From Roseivivax halodurans JCM 10272 (GTDB lineage Bacteria; Pseudomonadota; Alphaproteobacteria; Rhodobacterales; Rhodobacteraceae), in the NCBI RefSeq assembly GCF_000521785.1, contig NZ_JALZ01000001.1, positions 62,001-126,000 of the forward strand: DNA of 64,000 bases, given 5' to 3'. Within the stretch, counting starts at the first letter, position 1. Every line of letters begins with the position of its first letter. Positions 50,083 to 58,061 of the stretch are shown in pieces. The position numbers were made by a program, and so were the translations under genes. The notes below the pieces were generated by a model. That model worked only from the letters and a program-made list of their open reading frames with translations. It ran no database searches and was not told where the DNA came from.

Positions 50083-51350
50083 GCCATCTCCTCCCGGCTG
50101 GTGCCAATCTGTCTCTCGGTCACCGCCGACAGCGCGAGCGCCGCCGCACCATAGCCCCACAGGAGGTCGCCCCAGGCATGCACCTCGATCCGCGGCGCCG
50201 GACGGCGTGTGTCCAGTACGAGCCGCCGCATCTCGGACAGCGTGTCCTCGGCGTAGAGGTAGTCGTATCGCATCCGCTCCCCCGACAGGATGATGAGCGC
50301 GGGATCGAAGAGGTTCACGACGTTGGCGAGACCCACGGCGAGGTAGCGGCCTGCGCGATGAAAGATCGTCCGGGCTGCGGTGTCGCCACCCTTGGCGCGG
50401 GCGTGCAGCGTCTCGAGAAGCTGGGATACCGGCAGCACCGGCTGACCGAGCCGCCCCAGAGCGACGGCGGCCTCGCGGGCGAGCGCGTAATCCGCCACAT
50501 AGGCCTCGAGACAGCCGCGCTGGCCGCAGCGGCAGAGCGCGCCGTCGAGTTGCACCTTGATGTGGCCGAGTTCCATCCCAAGACCCTGCGCGCCACGGTA
50601 GAGGCGGTGATTCAGGACGAGGCCCATGCCGACGCCGTGCTCGATCGTGACCACGGCGAAATCCGACATCTGTCGCCCGCGTCCGAACCAGAGCTCGGCG
50701 AGCGCGACGAGGTTGGCGTCGTTGTCGAGGGTCACAGGCAGGCCGAGCCGGGCTTCGGCGGTGGCCGCGAACGGCAGGTCCCGGATGGAGAGCACGGGCG
50801 ACCAATGCACATGCCCAGTGGCGTGGTCGACGAAGCCTGGCACTCCGATCCCAACCGCGCAGAGGCCGGACCGGTCCATCCCGGCCCGCTTCGCAACCTC
50901 GTCGACCAGCCCGGCCAAGGTCTCGATCATCGCGTCGGGCGCCTCGATCCCGCGCGCCGGGGCGCTGACCGAAGCAAGCTCGTGCCCGGCGAAATCGAGA
51001 ACCACAGCCGTATGCTCCCGGTCGGACAGCTTGACGCCGCAGACCGCGAAGGCACCGCCGCGCACGCCAAGCGCAACCGGCGGCCGCCCCCGGCTGCCAT
51101 CGAGCGGATCGCGCGGCACGGTAACCTCTTGCAGAAGGCCCGACTCCATGAGTTCGGAGGTCAGCGTGGTGACGGAGGCAGGGCTGATTCCGAGATCCTT
51201 GGCGACCTGCGCGCGGCTGATCGCACCGGCCGCGCGGACGCGCTCGAAGATCTGCTGGCGTAGCGGTCGCATGCTTTCGGACATGGGCGCGATGAGCGGC
51301 CCATAGCCTTGCGGCGCCCTTACATCCTGTGGCTCGGCTACATCGTCCAT
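50079..51350 (-). CDS. xylR: ROK-family transcriptional regulator (xylose regulator type)
   Basis: This 423-residue protein joins a winged helix-turn-helix (about 28-88: IFERVRAAGAISRAQVAKDL, GISPASVTTLTSELMESGLL) to a ROK sugar-kinase-like domain. The latter contains VGIGVPGFVDHATG, GVGMGLVLNHRLYRGAQGLG and the zinc motif CRCGQRGCLEAYV. It is divergent from xylFHG, the standard position of the XylR-type ROK regulator in alphaproteobacteria, and AT-rich repeats in the shared region are its likely site. The ATG at 51350 gives the best start, although an in-frame GTG or ATG further upstream to 51389 cannot be excluded. Xylose sensing is inferred. Confidence 0.85.
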   Translation of the reverse strand: MDDVAEPQDVRAPQGYGPLIAPMSESMRPLRQQIFERVRAAGAISRAQVAKDLGISPASVTTLTSELMESGLLQEVTVPRDPLDGSRGRPPVALGVRGGAFAVCGVKLSDREHTAVVLDFAGHELASVSAPARGIEAPDAMIETLAGLVDEVAKRAGMDRSGLCAVGIGVPGFVDHATGHVHWSPVLSIRDLPFAATAEARLGLPVTLDNDANLVALAELWFGRGRQMSDFAVVTIEHGVGMGLVLNHRLYRGAQGLGMELGHIKVQLDGALCRCGQRGCLEAYVADYALAREAAVALGRLGQPVLPVSQLLETLHARAKGGDTAARTIFHRAGRYLAVGLANVVNLFDPALIILSGERMRYDYLYAEDTLSEMRRLVLDTRRPAPRIEVHAWGDLLWGYGAAALALSAVTERQIGTSREEMA

Positions 51351-51462
51351 TTGTTTGCGCTCCGAACAAATCCCGACGCTTTGCGGCAAGGGATCTCGTC
51401 CGCTCCTCCAGATTGAGCACGTCTCGGGCCTCTCCGCCCGCTTTCTGGACTATCAATCGCGA

Positions 51463-51488
51463 AATTTATTTTGACAACCGAATTTATT
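51463..51488. promoter_or_regulatory. Candidate XylR operator and xylF promoter
   Basis: The octamer AATTTATT occurs at 51463-51470 and again at 51481-51488, flanking a perfect TTGACA (51471-51476). The block is very AT-rich within GC-rich DNA and lies 76-101 bases before xylF. A ROK protein bound here would cover the -35 box. The -10 box is not obvious. Confidence 0.6.
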
Positions 51489-51563
51489 GTGGCAGGGTCT
51501 TGGGCGTCACGGCGATTCCGCCGCATGGCCCTACGGGACGGGCCGGACAAGGGAGGATATTAC

Positions 51564-52595
51564 ATGCACAGAAGAACGCTGTTCGCGGCGCTTGCCGCGG
51601 CGACCTGCCTGACCGCACCTGCCTTCGCGCAGGAAAGCATGACGGTGGGCGTGAGCTGGTCGAACTTCCAGGAAGAGCGCTGGAAAACCGACGAGGCCGC
51701 GATCCAGGGGGCACTTGACGAGGCGGGCGCGGAATACGTGTCGACCGACGCGCAATCGTCGTCGGCCAAGCAGCTGTCGGACGTCGAGAGCCTGATCGCG
51801 CAGGGTGTCGACGCTCTCATCATCCTCGCCCAGGACGCGTCCGCGATCGGGCCCGCAGTGCAGGCCGCGGCGGACGAGGGCATCCCGGTCGTCGCCTACG
51901 ACCGTCTCATCGAGGACGAGCGCGCATTCTACCTGACCTTCGACAACGTCGAGGTCGGCCGCATGCAGGCCCGCGAGATCCTGAAGGCGCAGCCCGAGGG
52001 CAATTACGTCATGATCAAGGGCTCTCCCACCGACCCCAACGCGGACTTCCTGCGCGGCGGTCAGCAGGAGATCCTGCAGGAGGCGATTGACGCGGGCGAT
52101 ATCGAGATCGTCGGCGAAGCTTACACCGATGGCTGGCTGCCGGCGAACGCGCAGCGCAACATGGAACAGATCCTGACCCAGACGGGCAACGACGTCGATG
52201 CGGTCGTGGCCTCGAACGACGGCACCGCGGGCGGTGCCGTGGCGGCGCTCACCGCGCAGGGCATGGACGGGATCCCGGTCTCGGGACAGGACGCGGACCA
52301 CGCGGCCCTGAACCGGATCGCCAAGGGCACCCAGACCGTCAGCGTCTGGAAGGACAGCCGCGAGCTCGGCAAGCGGGCGGGCGAAATTGCGCTCGAACTG
52401 GCCTCCGGTTCCAACATGAGCGACATCGAAGGCGCCGAGGAGTGGACCTCGCCCGCAGGCACAACGCTCTGGGCCGAATTCCTGAACCCGGTTCCGATCA
52501 CGCAGGAGAACCTCTCCGAAGTGGTTGATGCCGGCTGGATCGAGCAGGACGCGCTCTGCCAGGGCGTCGAGAACGGCCCCGCACCCTGCAATTGA
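51564..52595 (+). CDS. xylF: D-xylose-binding periplasmic protein XylF
   Basis: XylF binds xylose in the periplasm and passes it to XylH. The 343-residue protein has a signal peptide (about 1-22, ending FAQ) and the family pattern: TVGVSWSNFQEERWKTDEAA (about 27-46), DVESLIAQGVDALIILAQDA, PVVAYDRLI, GNYVMIKGSPTDPNADFLRG (about 150-169), and VVASNDGTAGGAVAALTAQG. The ATG at 51564 has GGGAGGA upstream. It is the first and probably most expressed gene of xylFHG. Confidence 0.95.
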   Translation: MHRRTLFAALAAATCLTAPAFAQESMTVGVSWSNFQEERWKTDEAAIQGALDEAGAEYVSTDAQSSSAKQLSDVESLIAQGVDALIILAQDASAIGPAVQAAADEGIPVVAYDRLIEDERAFYLTFDNVEVGRMQAREILKAQPEGNYVMIKGSPTDPNADFLRGGQQEILQEAIDAGDIEIVGEAYTDGWLPANAQRNMEQILTQTGNDVDAVVASNDGTAGGAVAALTAQGMDGIPVSGQDADHAALNRIAKGTQTVSVWKDSRELGKRAGEIALELASGSNMSDIEGAEEWTSPAGTTLWAEFLNPVPITQENLSEVVDAGWIEQDALCQGVENGPAPCN

Positions 52596-52694
52596 TCATC
52601 GCGTGATGGGCGCCGCTGGCGCCCGTCCAACGGGGCCCGGCGACGATGATGCGCCGGGCCTTCATCCTTCCAGGCACCGACAGGGGGAGGGGAG

Positions 52695-53993
52695 ATGGCC
52701 GACACCGCCGGCACTTCCAAAGAAACACGCAGCCGCAAGAGCTTTCTCGACACGCTCGAGGTCGACACGCGCCTGCTGGGCATGATCGGCGCGTTCGTCG
52801 TCCTCTGCCTCGTCTTCAACGTTTTCACAGACGGGCGTTTCCTGACGCCGCGCAACGTCTTCAACCTGTCGATCCAGACCGTCAGCGTAGCGCTGATGGC
52901 GACCGGCATGGTCTTCATCATCGTCACCCGGCACATCGACCTGTCGGTCGGCTCGCTGCTGGCCACCTGCTCCGCCGTGATGGCGATGACGCAGACGGTG
53001 GTGACACCCGACTGGCTGGGGCTCGGCCTCAACAACCCGCTGACGGCACCCATCGCTCTGATCGTCGGGCTCATCTGCGGCGCGGCGATCGGCGCGTTCA
53101 ATGGCTGGCTCGTGGGGTATCTCACGATCCCGGCCTTCATCGTCACGCTCGGCGGCCTCCTCGTCTGGCGCAACGTCGCCTGGTATCTCACCAACGGCCA
53201 GACGATCGGACCGCTCGACGCCAACTTCCGGCTTCTGGGCGGCATCAACGGCACGATGGGCGAGACCGGATCGTGGATCGTCGGCGTCGTCGCCCTGGTG
53301 GCAGCGCTGCTTGCGCTCGTCTCTGCGCGCCGGTCTAAGAAAGCGCACAATTTCCCTGTCAAGCCGCTCTGGGCGGAGGTGGTCCTCGGTCTCCTGATCG
53401 CCGTCGTCATCCTCGGTTTCGTCGCGCTCCTGAACGCCTATCAGATCCCCGAGAACCGGCTCGAGCGGATGTTCGAAGCCCGTGGGGAGACGATGCCCGA
53501 GGGCTACAGCGAGGGCTACGGCATCCCCTATTCGGTTCTGCTGCTGATCTTCGTCGCGGTGGTCATGACGATTGTGGCGCGCAAGACGCGCCTCGGCCGC
53601 TACATCTTTGCGACGGGCGGCAATCCGGACGCGGCTGAGCTTTCGGGGGTCAACACCCGGCTCCTCACGGTCAAGGTCTTCGCGCTGATGGGCTTTCTCT
53701 GCGCCCTGGCGGCGGCGGTGGCCTCGGCGCGCCTGACGTTCCACTCGAACGACATCGGCACGCTCGACGAGCTGCGGGTGATCGCCGCGGCGGTGATCGG
53801 CGGCACCGCGCTCGCCGGCGGTATCGGCACCATCTACGGGGCGATCCTCGGCGCGCTCATCATGCAGTCGTTGCAATCGGGGATGGCCATGGTCGGCGTC
53901 GACGCACCGTTCCAGAATATCGTCGTAGGCGCGGTATTGGTACTCGCCGTCCTGATCGACATCCTCTACCGCAAGCGCACGGGAGCGAAATGA
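52695..53993 (+). CDS. xylH: D-xylose ABC transporter permease XylH
   Basis: This 432-residue permease forms the xylose channel. It has a soluble N-terminus (about 1-25), then hydrophobic helices with the family signature FIIVTRHIDLSVGSLLATCS (about 75-94) and the conserved IPAFIVTLGGLLVWRN. A cytoplasmic loop (about 210-225) and a polar insertion (about 250-280) make it longer than CUT2 sugar permeases of about 330 residues, as is usual for XylH. The end overlaps xylG by four bases (ATGA). Confidence 0.95.
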   Translation: MADTAGTSKETRSRKSFLDTLEVDTRLLGMIGAFVVLCLVFNVFTDGRFLTPRNVFNLSIQTVSVALMATGMVFIIVTRHIDLSVGSLLATCSAVMAMTQTVVTPDWLGLGLNNPLTAPIALIVGLICGAAIGAFNGWLVGYLTIPAFIVTLGGLLVWRNVAWYLTNGQTIGPLDANFRLLGGINGTMGETGSWIVGVVALVAALLALVSARRSKKAHNFPVKPLWAEVVLGLLIAVVILGFVALLNAYQIPENRLERMFEARGETMPEGYSEGYGIPYSVLLLIFVAVVMTIVARKTRLGRYIFATGGNPDAAELSGVNTRLLTVKVFALMGFLCALAAAVASARLTFHSNDIGTLDELRVIAAAVIGGTALAGGIGTIYGAILGALIMQSLQSGMAMVGVDAPFQNIVVGAVLVLAVLIDILYRKRTGAK

Positions 53994-54757
53994 TGGTCGA
54001 CCGCAGCGGAACCCCTCTCGTCGAACTTCGCGACATCTCCATCGCCTTCGGTGGCATCAAGGCGGTCGACCACGTCTCGGTCGACCTCTATCCCGGCGAG
54101 GTCGTTGGCCTTCTGGGGCACAACGGCGCGGGTAAATCCACGCTGATCAAGTGTCTCTCGGGCGCCTACAAGCAGGACACCGGCGACGTCTTCATCAACG
54201 GTGAGCGGGCGACGATCAACAATCCCCGCGACGCCCGCGGCTACAACATCGAGACGATCTACCAGACACTCGCGCTGGCGGACAATCTCGACGCGGCCTC
54301 GAACCTCTTTCTCGGCCGCGAGATCACGACTCCGCTCGGGCTCGTCGACGAGTCGCGGATGGAGGCCGAGACCCGCAAGGTGATGGGCCGCCTCAACCCG
54401 AACTTCCGCAAGTTCAACGCTCCGGTTTCGGCGCTGTCGGGTGGGCAAAGGCAATCGGTTGCGATCGCGCGGGCGGTCTATTTCAATGCCCGCATCCTGA
54501 TCATGGACGAGCCGACCGCGGCGCTCGGACCGCAGGAGACCGAGATGGTCGCCGAACTCATCGCCGAGCTGAAGAAACAGGGCCTCGGCATCTTCCTCAT
54601 CGACCACGACGTGCACCAGGTGAAGCGCCTCTGCGACCGGGCGGCGGTGATGAAGAACGGGGAGCTGGTCGGCACGGTCGAGGTCGACAAGGTCTCCACC
54701 GACGACATCCTTGCGATGATCATCGCCGGAAAGAAACCCGACCATCTGGCTGCCTAG
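53990..54757 (+). CDS. xylG: Xylose ABC transporter ATP-binding protein XylG (single domain)
   Basis: This 255-residue protein has only one ABC domain, unlike the duplicated XylG of E. coli, so it must work as a homodimer. Walker A is GHNGAGKSTLIK (near 43-54), the signature is LSGGQRQSVAIARAV, Walker B is RILIMDEPTAALGPQ and the switch histidine is in LIDHDVHQVKR. The start is ATG 53990 (or the adjacent 53993). A strong terminator follows the gene. Short alphaproteobacterial XylG versions of this type are common. Confidence 0.95.
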   Translation: MMVDRSGTPLVELRDISIAFGGIKAVDHVSVDLYPGEVVGLLGHNGAGKSTLIKCLSGAYKQDTGDVFINGERATINNPRDARGYNIETIYQTLALADNLDAASNLFLGREITTPLGLVDESRMEAETRKVMGRLNPNFRKFNAPVSALSGGQRQSVAIARAVYFNARILIMDEPTAALGPQETEMVAELIAELKKQGLGIFLIDHDVHQVKRLCDRAAVMKNGELVGTVEVDKVSTDDILAMIIAGKKPDHLAA

Positions 54758-54774
54758 GCGGCTCGGACATTCTG

Positions 54775-54803
54775 GCGCCGCCCGGCCTCCGGGCGGCGCT
54801 TTT
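54775..54803 (+). terminator. Rho-independent terminator of xylFHG
   Basis: GCGCCGCCCGG (54775-54785) pairs perfectly with CCGGGCGGCGC (54789-54799) around a 3-base loop and is followed by TTTT (54800-54803). It begins 18 bases after the xylG stop. Confidence 0.9.
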
Positions 54804-54839
54804 CGGGCTCGAAAGCACAGCCGAGCGAGCCTGCGCCGT

Positions 54840-55019
54840 TCAGAAAAAGATCACACGGATAAGTAGCGCCCAGAGGCCCGCTCCGGAAAACACGACGGGC
54901 AGGATCCACCAAGACGTGCGGTGAAGGGGCGCTTCTTCGCACACGCGTTCCGCCGGGCACGCGCCGTCACGGGGCTCGCCACTGGTCTCGCTGGCAGGAC
55001 GTGAGCGTAAGGTATGCAT
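54840..55019 (-). CDS. Possible small membrane protein (59 aa)
   Basis: In the 517-base gap between xylG and typA an ATG frame on the minus strand encodes 59 residues: a polar N-terminal half (MHTLRSRPAS..., two cysteines) and a C-terminal hydrophobic helix, WWILPVVFSGAGLWALLIR followed by VIFF and the stop. The helix is well formed with aromatic residues at the membrane face. No good ribosome binding site precedes it, so the start or the gene itself is uncertain. I do not recognise a family. The remaining 55020-55274 appears to hold the typA promoter region and no further gene. Confidence 0.4.
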   Translation of the reverse strand: MHTLRSRPASETSGEPRDGACPAERVCEEAPLHRTSWWILPVVFSGAGLWALLIRVIFF

Positions 55020-55274
55020 CCCGAATGTGCTAACGTCCCTCGGCGACCGGTATACCGCAACGTAAATTCACGGCTCCCCATCTTCCCGGTCTCCGTTCCG
55101 TCCCCGCTTTTCCCATTATTTCGGCCGACCCGGCCCTATCTGTAAAGTTTTTTGCGCGAGCTGTTCGCGACGCCTCCGAGGAGGTCGATGGCGGTACGGT
55201 CGATCTCCTCTGGCCTTTTGTGGTTTCCGAAGGTAGGTGCGCGTCCAACTCTCAGGCTTTAGGACCGATCCGAC

Positions 55275-57092
55275 ATGGACCTGCGCAACGTCGCAATCAT
55301 CGCTCACGTGGACCACGGCAAGACGACGCTGGTGGACGAACTGCTCAAGCAGTCCGGCGCCTTCCGCGAGAACCAGGCCGTCGCCGAGCGCGCGATGGAC
55401 AGCAACGACCTCGAGCGAGAGCGCGGCATCACGATCCTTGCCAAAGCGACCTCGGTCGAATGGAAGGACACGCGGATCAACATTGTCGACACGCCCGGTC
55501 ACGCCGATTTCGGTGGTGAGGTCGAGCGCATCCTGTCGATGGTGGACGGCGTGGTGCTGCTCGTGGATGCCGCCGAAGGCCCGATGCCGCAGACCAAGTT
55601 CGTGACGTCGAAGGCGCTGGCGCTCGGCCTGCGTCCCATCGTTGTGCTCAACAAGGTCGACAAGCCCGACGCCGAGCCCGACCGCGCGCTCGACGAATGC
55701 TTCGACCTCTTCGCGGCGCTCGGCGCGAACGACGACCAGCTCGACTTCCCGCATATGTATGCCTCGGGCCGCTCGGGCTGGGCCGATCACGAGCTGAGCG
55801 GACCGCGCAAGAACCTCGACGCGCTCTTCAGCCTGATCGTCGATCACGTGCCGGCGCCGAAGCAAGTCAGGAAGGCGGACGACGACTTCCGCATGCTGGC
55901 GACGACGCTGTCCTCGGATCCGTTCCTCGGCCGCATCCTCACCGGCCGTGTCGAGAGCGGCAAGCTGAAGGTGGGCGCAACGCTGCAGGCGCTCAGCCGC
56001 ATGGGCCAGAAGATCGAGCAGTTCCGTGTCAGCCGGATCCAGGCCTTCCGGGGTCTCGCCTATCAGGACATCGAGGAGGCGCGCGCAGGCGACATCGTCA
56101 CCATCGCGGGCATGCAGAAGGCGACGGTGTCGGACACGCTCTGCGCGCTCGCCGTGGACGAGCCGCTCGAAGCGCTTCCGATCGACCCGCCGACGATCAC
56201 CGTGACCTTCGGCATCAACGACAGCCCGCTCGCGGGCCGCGACGGCAAGAAGGTCCAGTCCCGCGTCATCCGCGACCGCCTGATGAAGGAAGCCGAGAGC
56301 AACATCGCCATCAAGATCGCCGAGACGCCGGGCGGCGAGGCCTTCGAGGTCTCGGGCCGGGGCGAGTTGCAGATGGGCGTGCTCATCGAGAACATGCGTC
56401 GCGAAGGGTTCGAGCTGTCGATCTCGCGGCCTCAGGTCATCATGCGCGACGGCGAGAACGGCCGCGAAGAGCCGATCGAGGAAGTTACGATCGACGTCGA
56501 CGACGATTATTCCGGCGCGGTCATCGAGAAGCTCACCGGCCAGCGCAAGGGCGAGCTGGTCGAGATGAAGCCTGCGGGCACCGGCAAGACGCGTATCGTG
56601 GCGCATGTCCCCGCGCGCGGCCTGATCGGCTACCAGGGCGAGTTCCTGACCGACACCCGCGGCACGGGCGTGATGAACCGCGTCTTCCACGGCTGGGCGC
56701 CCTATGCCGGTAAAATCGAGGGACGCCGCGCCGGCGTGCTCATCTCGATGGAATCGGGAGAGTCGGTGGCGTTCGCCCTGTGGAACCTCGAGGATCGCGG
56801 CAAGATGTTCATCGGGGCGCAGGAAAAGGTCTACGGTGGCATGATCATCGGCGAGCATAGCCGCGAGAACGATCTCGAGGTGAACCCGCTGAAAGGCAAG
56901 AAACTGACCAACGTCCGCGCGAGCGGGACGGACGACGCGGTGCGCCTCACGACGCCGACGACGCTCAGCCTCGAGGAGGCGATCGCCTACATCAACGACG
57001 ACGAGCTCGTCGAGGTGACCCCGAACGCCATCCGGCTGCGGAAGCGCTATCTCGATCCGACGGACCGCAAGCGCATGGCCAAGGCCTCTTGA
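55275..57092 (+). CDS. typA: Translational GTPase TypA/BipA
   Basis: TypA is a ribosome-binding GTPase needed for growth under stress and cold. The 605-residue protein has the full EF-G-like order. The GTPase domain (about 1-200) shows [17 protein letters not shown] (G1, 8-24), [12 protein letters not shown] (G2), [17 protein letters not shown] (G3) and [13 protein letters not shown] (G4). Domain II, domain III ([20 protein letters not shown]) and the TypA-specific C-terminal domain ([20 protein letters not shown]) follow. The stop overlaps a TTG start of the cupin gene. Confidence 0.97.
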   Translation: MDLRNVAIIAHVDHGKTTLVDELLKQSGAFRENQAVAERAMDSNDLERERGITILAKATSVEWKDTRINIVDTPGHADFGGEVERILSMVDGVVLLVDAAEGPMPQTKFVTSKALALGLRPIVVLNKVDKPDAEPDRALDECFDLFAALGANDDQLDFPHMYASGRSGWADHELSGPRKNLDALFSLIVDHVPAPKQVRKADDDFRMLATTLSSDPFLGRILTGRVESGKLKVGATLQALSRMGQKIEQFRVSRIQAFRGLAYQDIEEARAGDIVTIAGMQKATVSDTLCALAVDEPLEALPIDPPTITVTFGINDSPLAGRDGKKVQSRVIRDRLMKEAESNIAIKIAETPGGEAFEVSGRGELQMGVLIENMRREGFELSISRPQVIMRDGENGREEPIEEVTIDVDDDYSGAVIEKLTGQRKGELVEMKPAGTGKTRIVAHVPARGLIGYQGEFLTDTRGTGVMNRVFHGWAPYAGKIEGRRAGVLISMESGESVAFALWNLEDRGKMFIGAQEKVYGGMIIGEHSRENDLEVNPLKGKKLTNVRASGTDDAVRLTTPTTLSLEEAIAYINDDELVEVTPNAIRLRKRYLDPTDRKRMAKAS

Positions 57093-57412
57093 GCACGCTC
57101 AAAGCCAGTCCCGGTCTTGGTGGCCATTTGGAGGGCCGTGATCTCGGATGCGAGATCACGGTCCTTTTCGTCACGATCTCCGAGGTGGGGAAGGGGCCGA
57201 AGCTGCACTGGCACCCCTATGACGAGCTCTTCGTCATCCGCCGCGGCCGCGCGCGGTTCACGGTCGGGGACGAGGTGATCGAGGGCGGACCCGGTGACGT
57301 GATCCGCGGTCCGGCGCGGGTGCCACATCGGTTCGAGGTCATCGAGGTGCCCTATGAGGCGCAGGACATCCATCTCGCGCCGAAATGGATCCAGACCGAC
57401 ATCGAGGACTGA
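57089..57412 (+). CDS. Small cupin-domain protein
   Basis: This 107-residue single-domain cupin has the two conserved motifs: motif 1 GPKLHWHPYDELFVIRRGRA (about 36-55, with HWH and the glutamate) and motif 2 GPGDVIRGPARVPHRFEV (about 68-85, final histidine). It can bind a metal and may be an enzyme or sensor for a small molecule; the substrate is unknown. The start is TTG at 57089, overlapping the typA stop as TTGA, which implies coupling to typA translation. Confidence 0.8.
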   Translation: MSTLKASPGLGGHLEGRDLGCEITVLFVTISEVGKGPKLHWHPYDELFVIRRGRARFTVGDEVIEGGPGDVIRGPARVPHRFEVIEVPYEAQDIHLAPKWIQTDIED

Positions 57413-57425
57413 CCGCGTCGCCGGA

Positions 57426-57773
57426 TCAGAACGGTCCTTTGAAGATGAACCAGGCGCCGAGGGCTATGAAGCCGAAGCCGACCGCGTGGTTCAGCGTGAT
57501 CGGCTCTTTCAGGTAGAGCGCCGAGAAGCCGCAGAAGACCGCTAGGGTGATCACTTCCTGCATCGTCTTCAGCTGCGCCGCCGAATAGACCCCGTGCCCG
57601 AGCCGGTTGGCGGGCACCGCGAGGCAGTATTCGAAAAGCGCGATCCCCCAGCTGACGAGGATCACGAGCCAGAGCGCCCGGTGCGGAAACTTCAGATGCC
57701 CGTACCACGCGAGCGTCATGAAGACGTTCGACGCGACGAGCAGAAGAGGCGGCGCGATATGCGCCGGGCTCAT
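57426..57773 (-). CDS. DUF486 (DMT-fold) small membrane protein
   Basis: This 115-residue protein has four predicted membrane helices and matches the DUF486 family of small DMT-like inner-membrane proteins, with PLLLVASNVFMTLAWYGHLK (about 9-28), WGIALFEYCLAVPANRLGHG (about 42-61) and YSAAQLKTMQEVITLAVFCG (about 63-82) conserved. Its transport or other role is unknown. It overlaps the DUF1330 gene by ATGA, and ends 13 bases from the convergent cupin gene. Confidence 0.88.
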   Translation of the reverse strand: MSPAHIAPPLLLVASNVFMTLAWYGHLKFPHRALWLVILVSWGIALFEYCLAVPANRLGHGVYSAAQLKTMQEVITLAVFCGFSALYLKEPITLNHAVGFGFIALGAWFIFKGPF

Positions 57774-58057
57774 TCCGAGGTTTCGACGATCAGAAGCTCG
57801 CGTTCCGAGGCGTCGCGGGCATGGCTGAGCGCTTCCTGGTACTCGGGCGAGTGATAGCAGGTCTCGGCAGCCTCGACGGACGGGAACTTCGCCACGACGT
57901 TTCGCGGACGTTCCTTGCCTTCGAGCTGCACGTAGCGGCCGCCTCGGGCGATGAAAGTGCCGCCGTGCTCGGCGATGGCGGGGCCGGCGAGGGCGGCGTA
58001 GCGCCCGTAGGCCTCCTCGTCGGTGACGGTCACGTGCGCGATCCAGAGTGCGGGCAT
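57770..58057 (-). CDS. DUF1330 domain protein
   Basis: This 95-residue protein has the ferredoxin-like alpha-beta fold of DUF1330, related to the dimeric alpha-beta barrel group: MPALWIAHVTVTDEEAYGRY (1-20), HGGTFIARGGRYVQLEGKE (about 31-49), VVAKFPSVEAAETCYHSPEY (about 54-73). No enzymatic role is established. The ATG at 58057 is chosen over the longer frame because that would overlap alaS entirely. It follows alaS by four bases and is probably cotranscribed with it. Confidence 0.88.
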   Translation of the reverse strand: MPALWIAHVTVTDEEAYGRYAALAGPAIAEHGGTFIARGGRYVQLEGKERPRNVVAKFPSVEAAETCYHSPEYQEALSHARDASERELLIVETSE

Positions 58058-58061
58058 GGGT

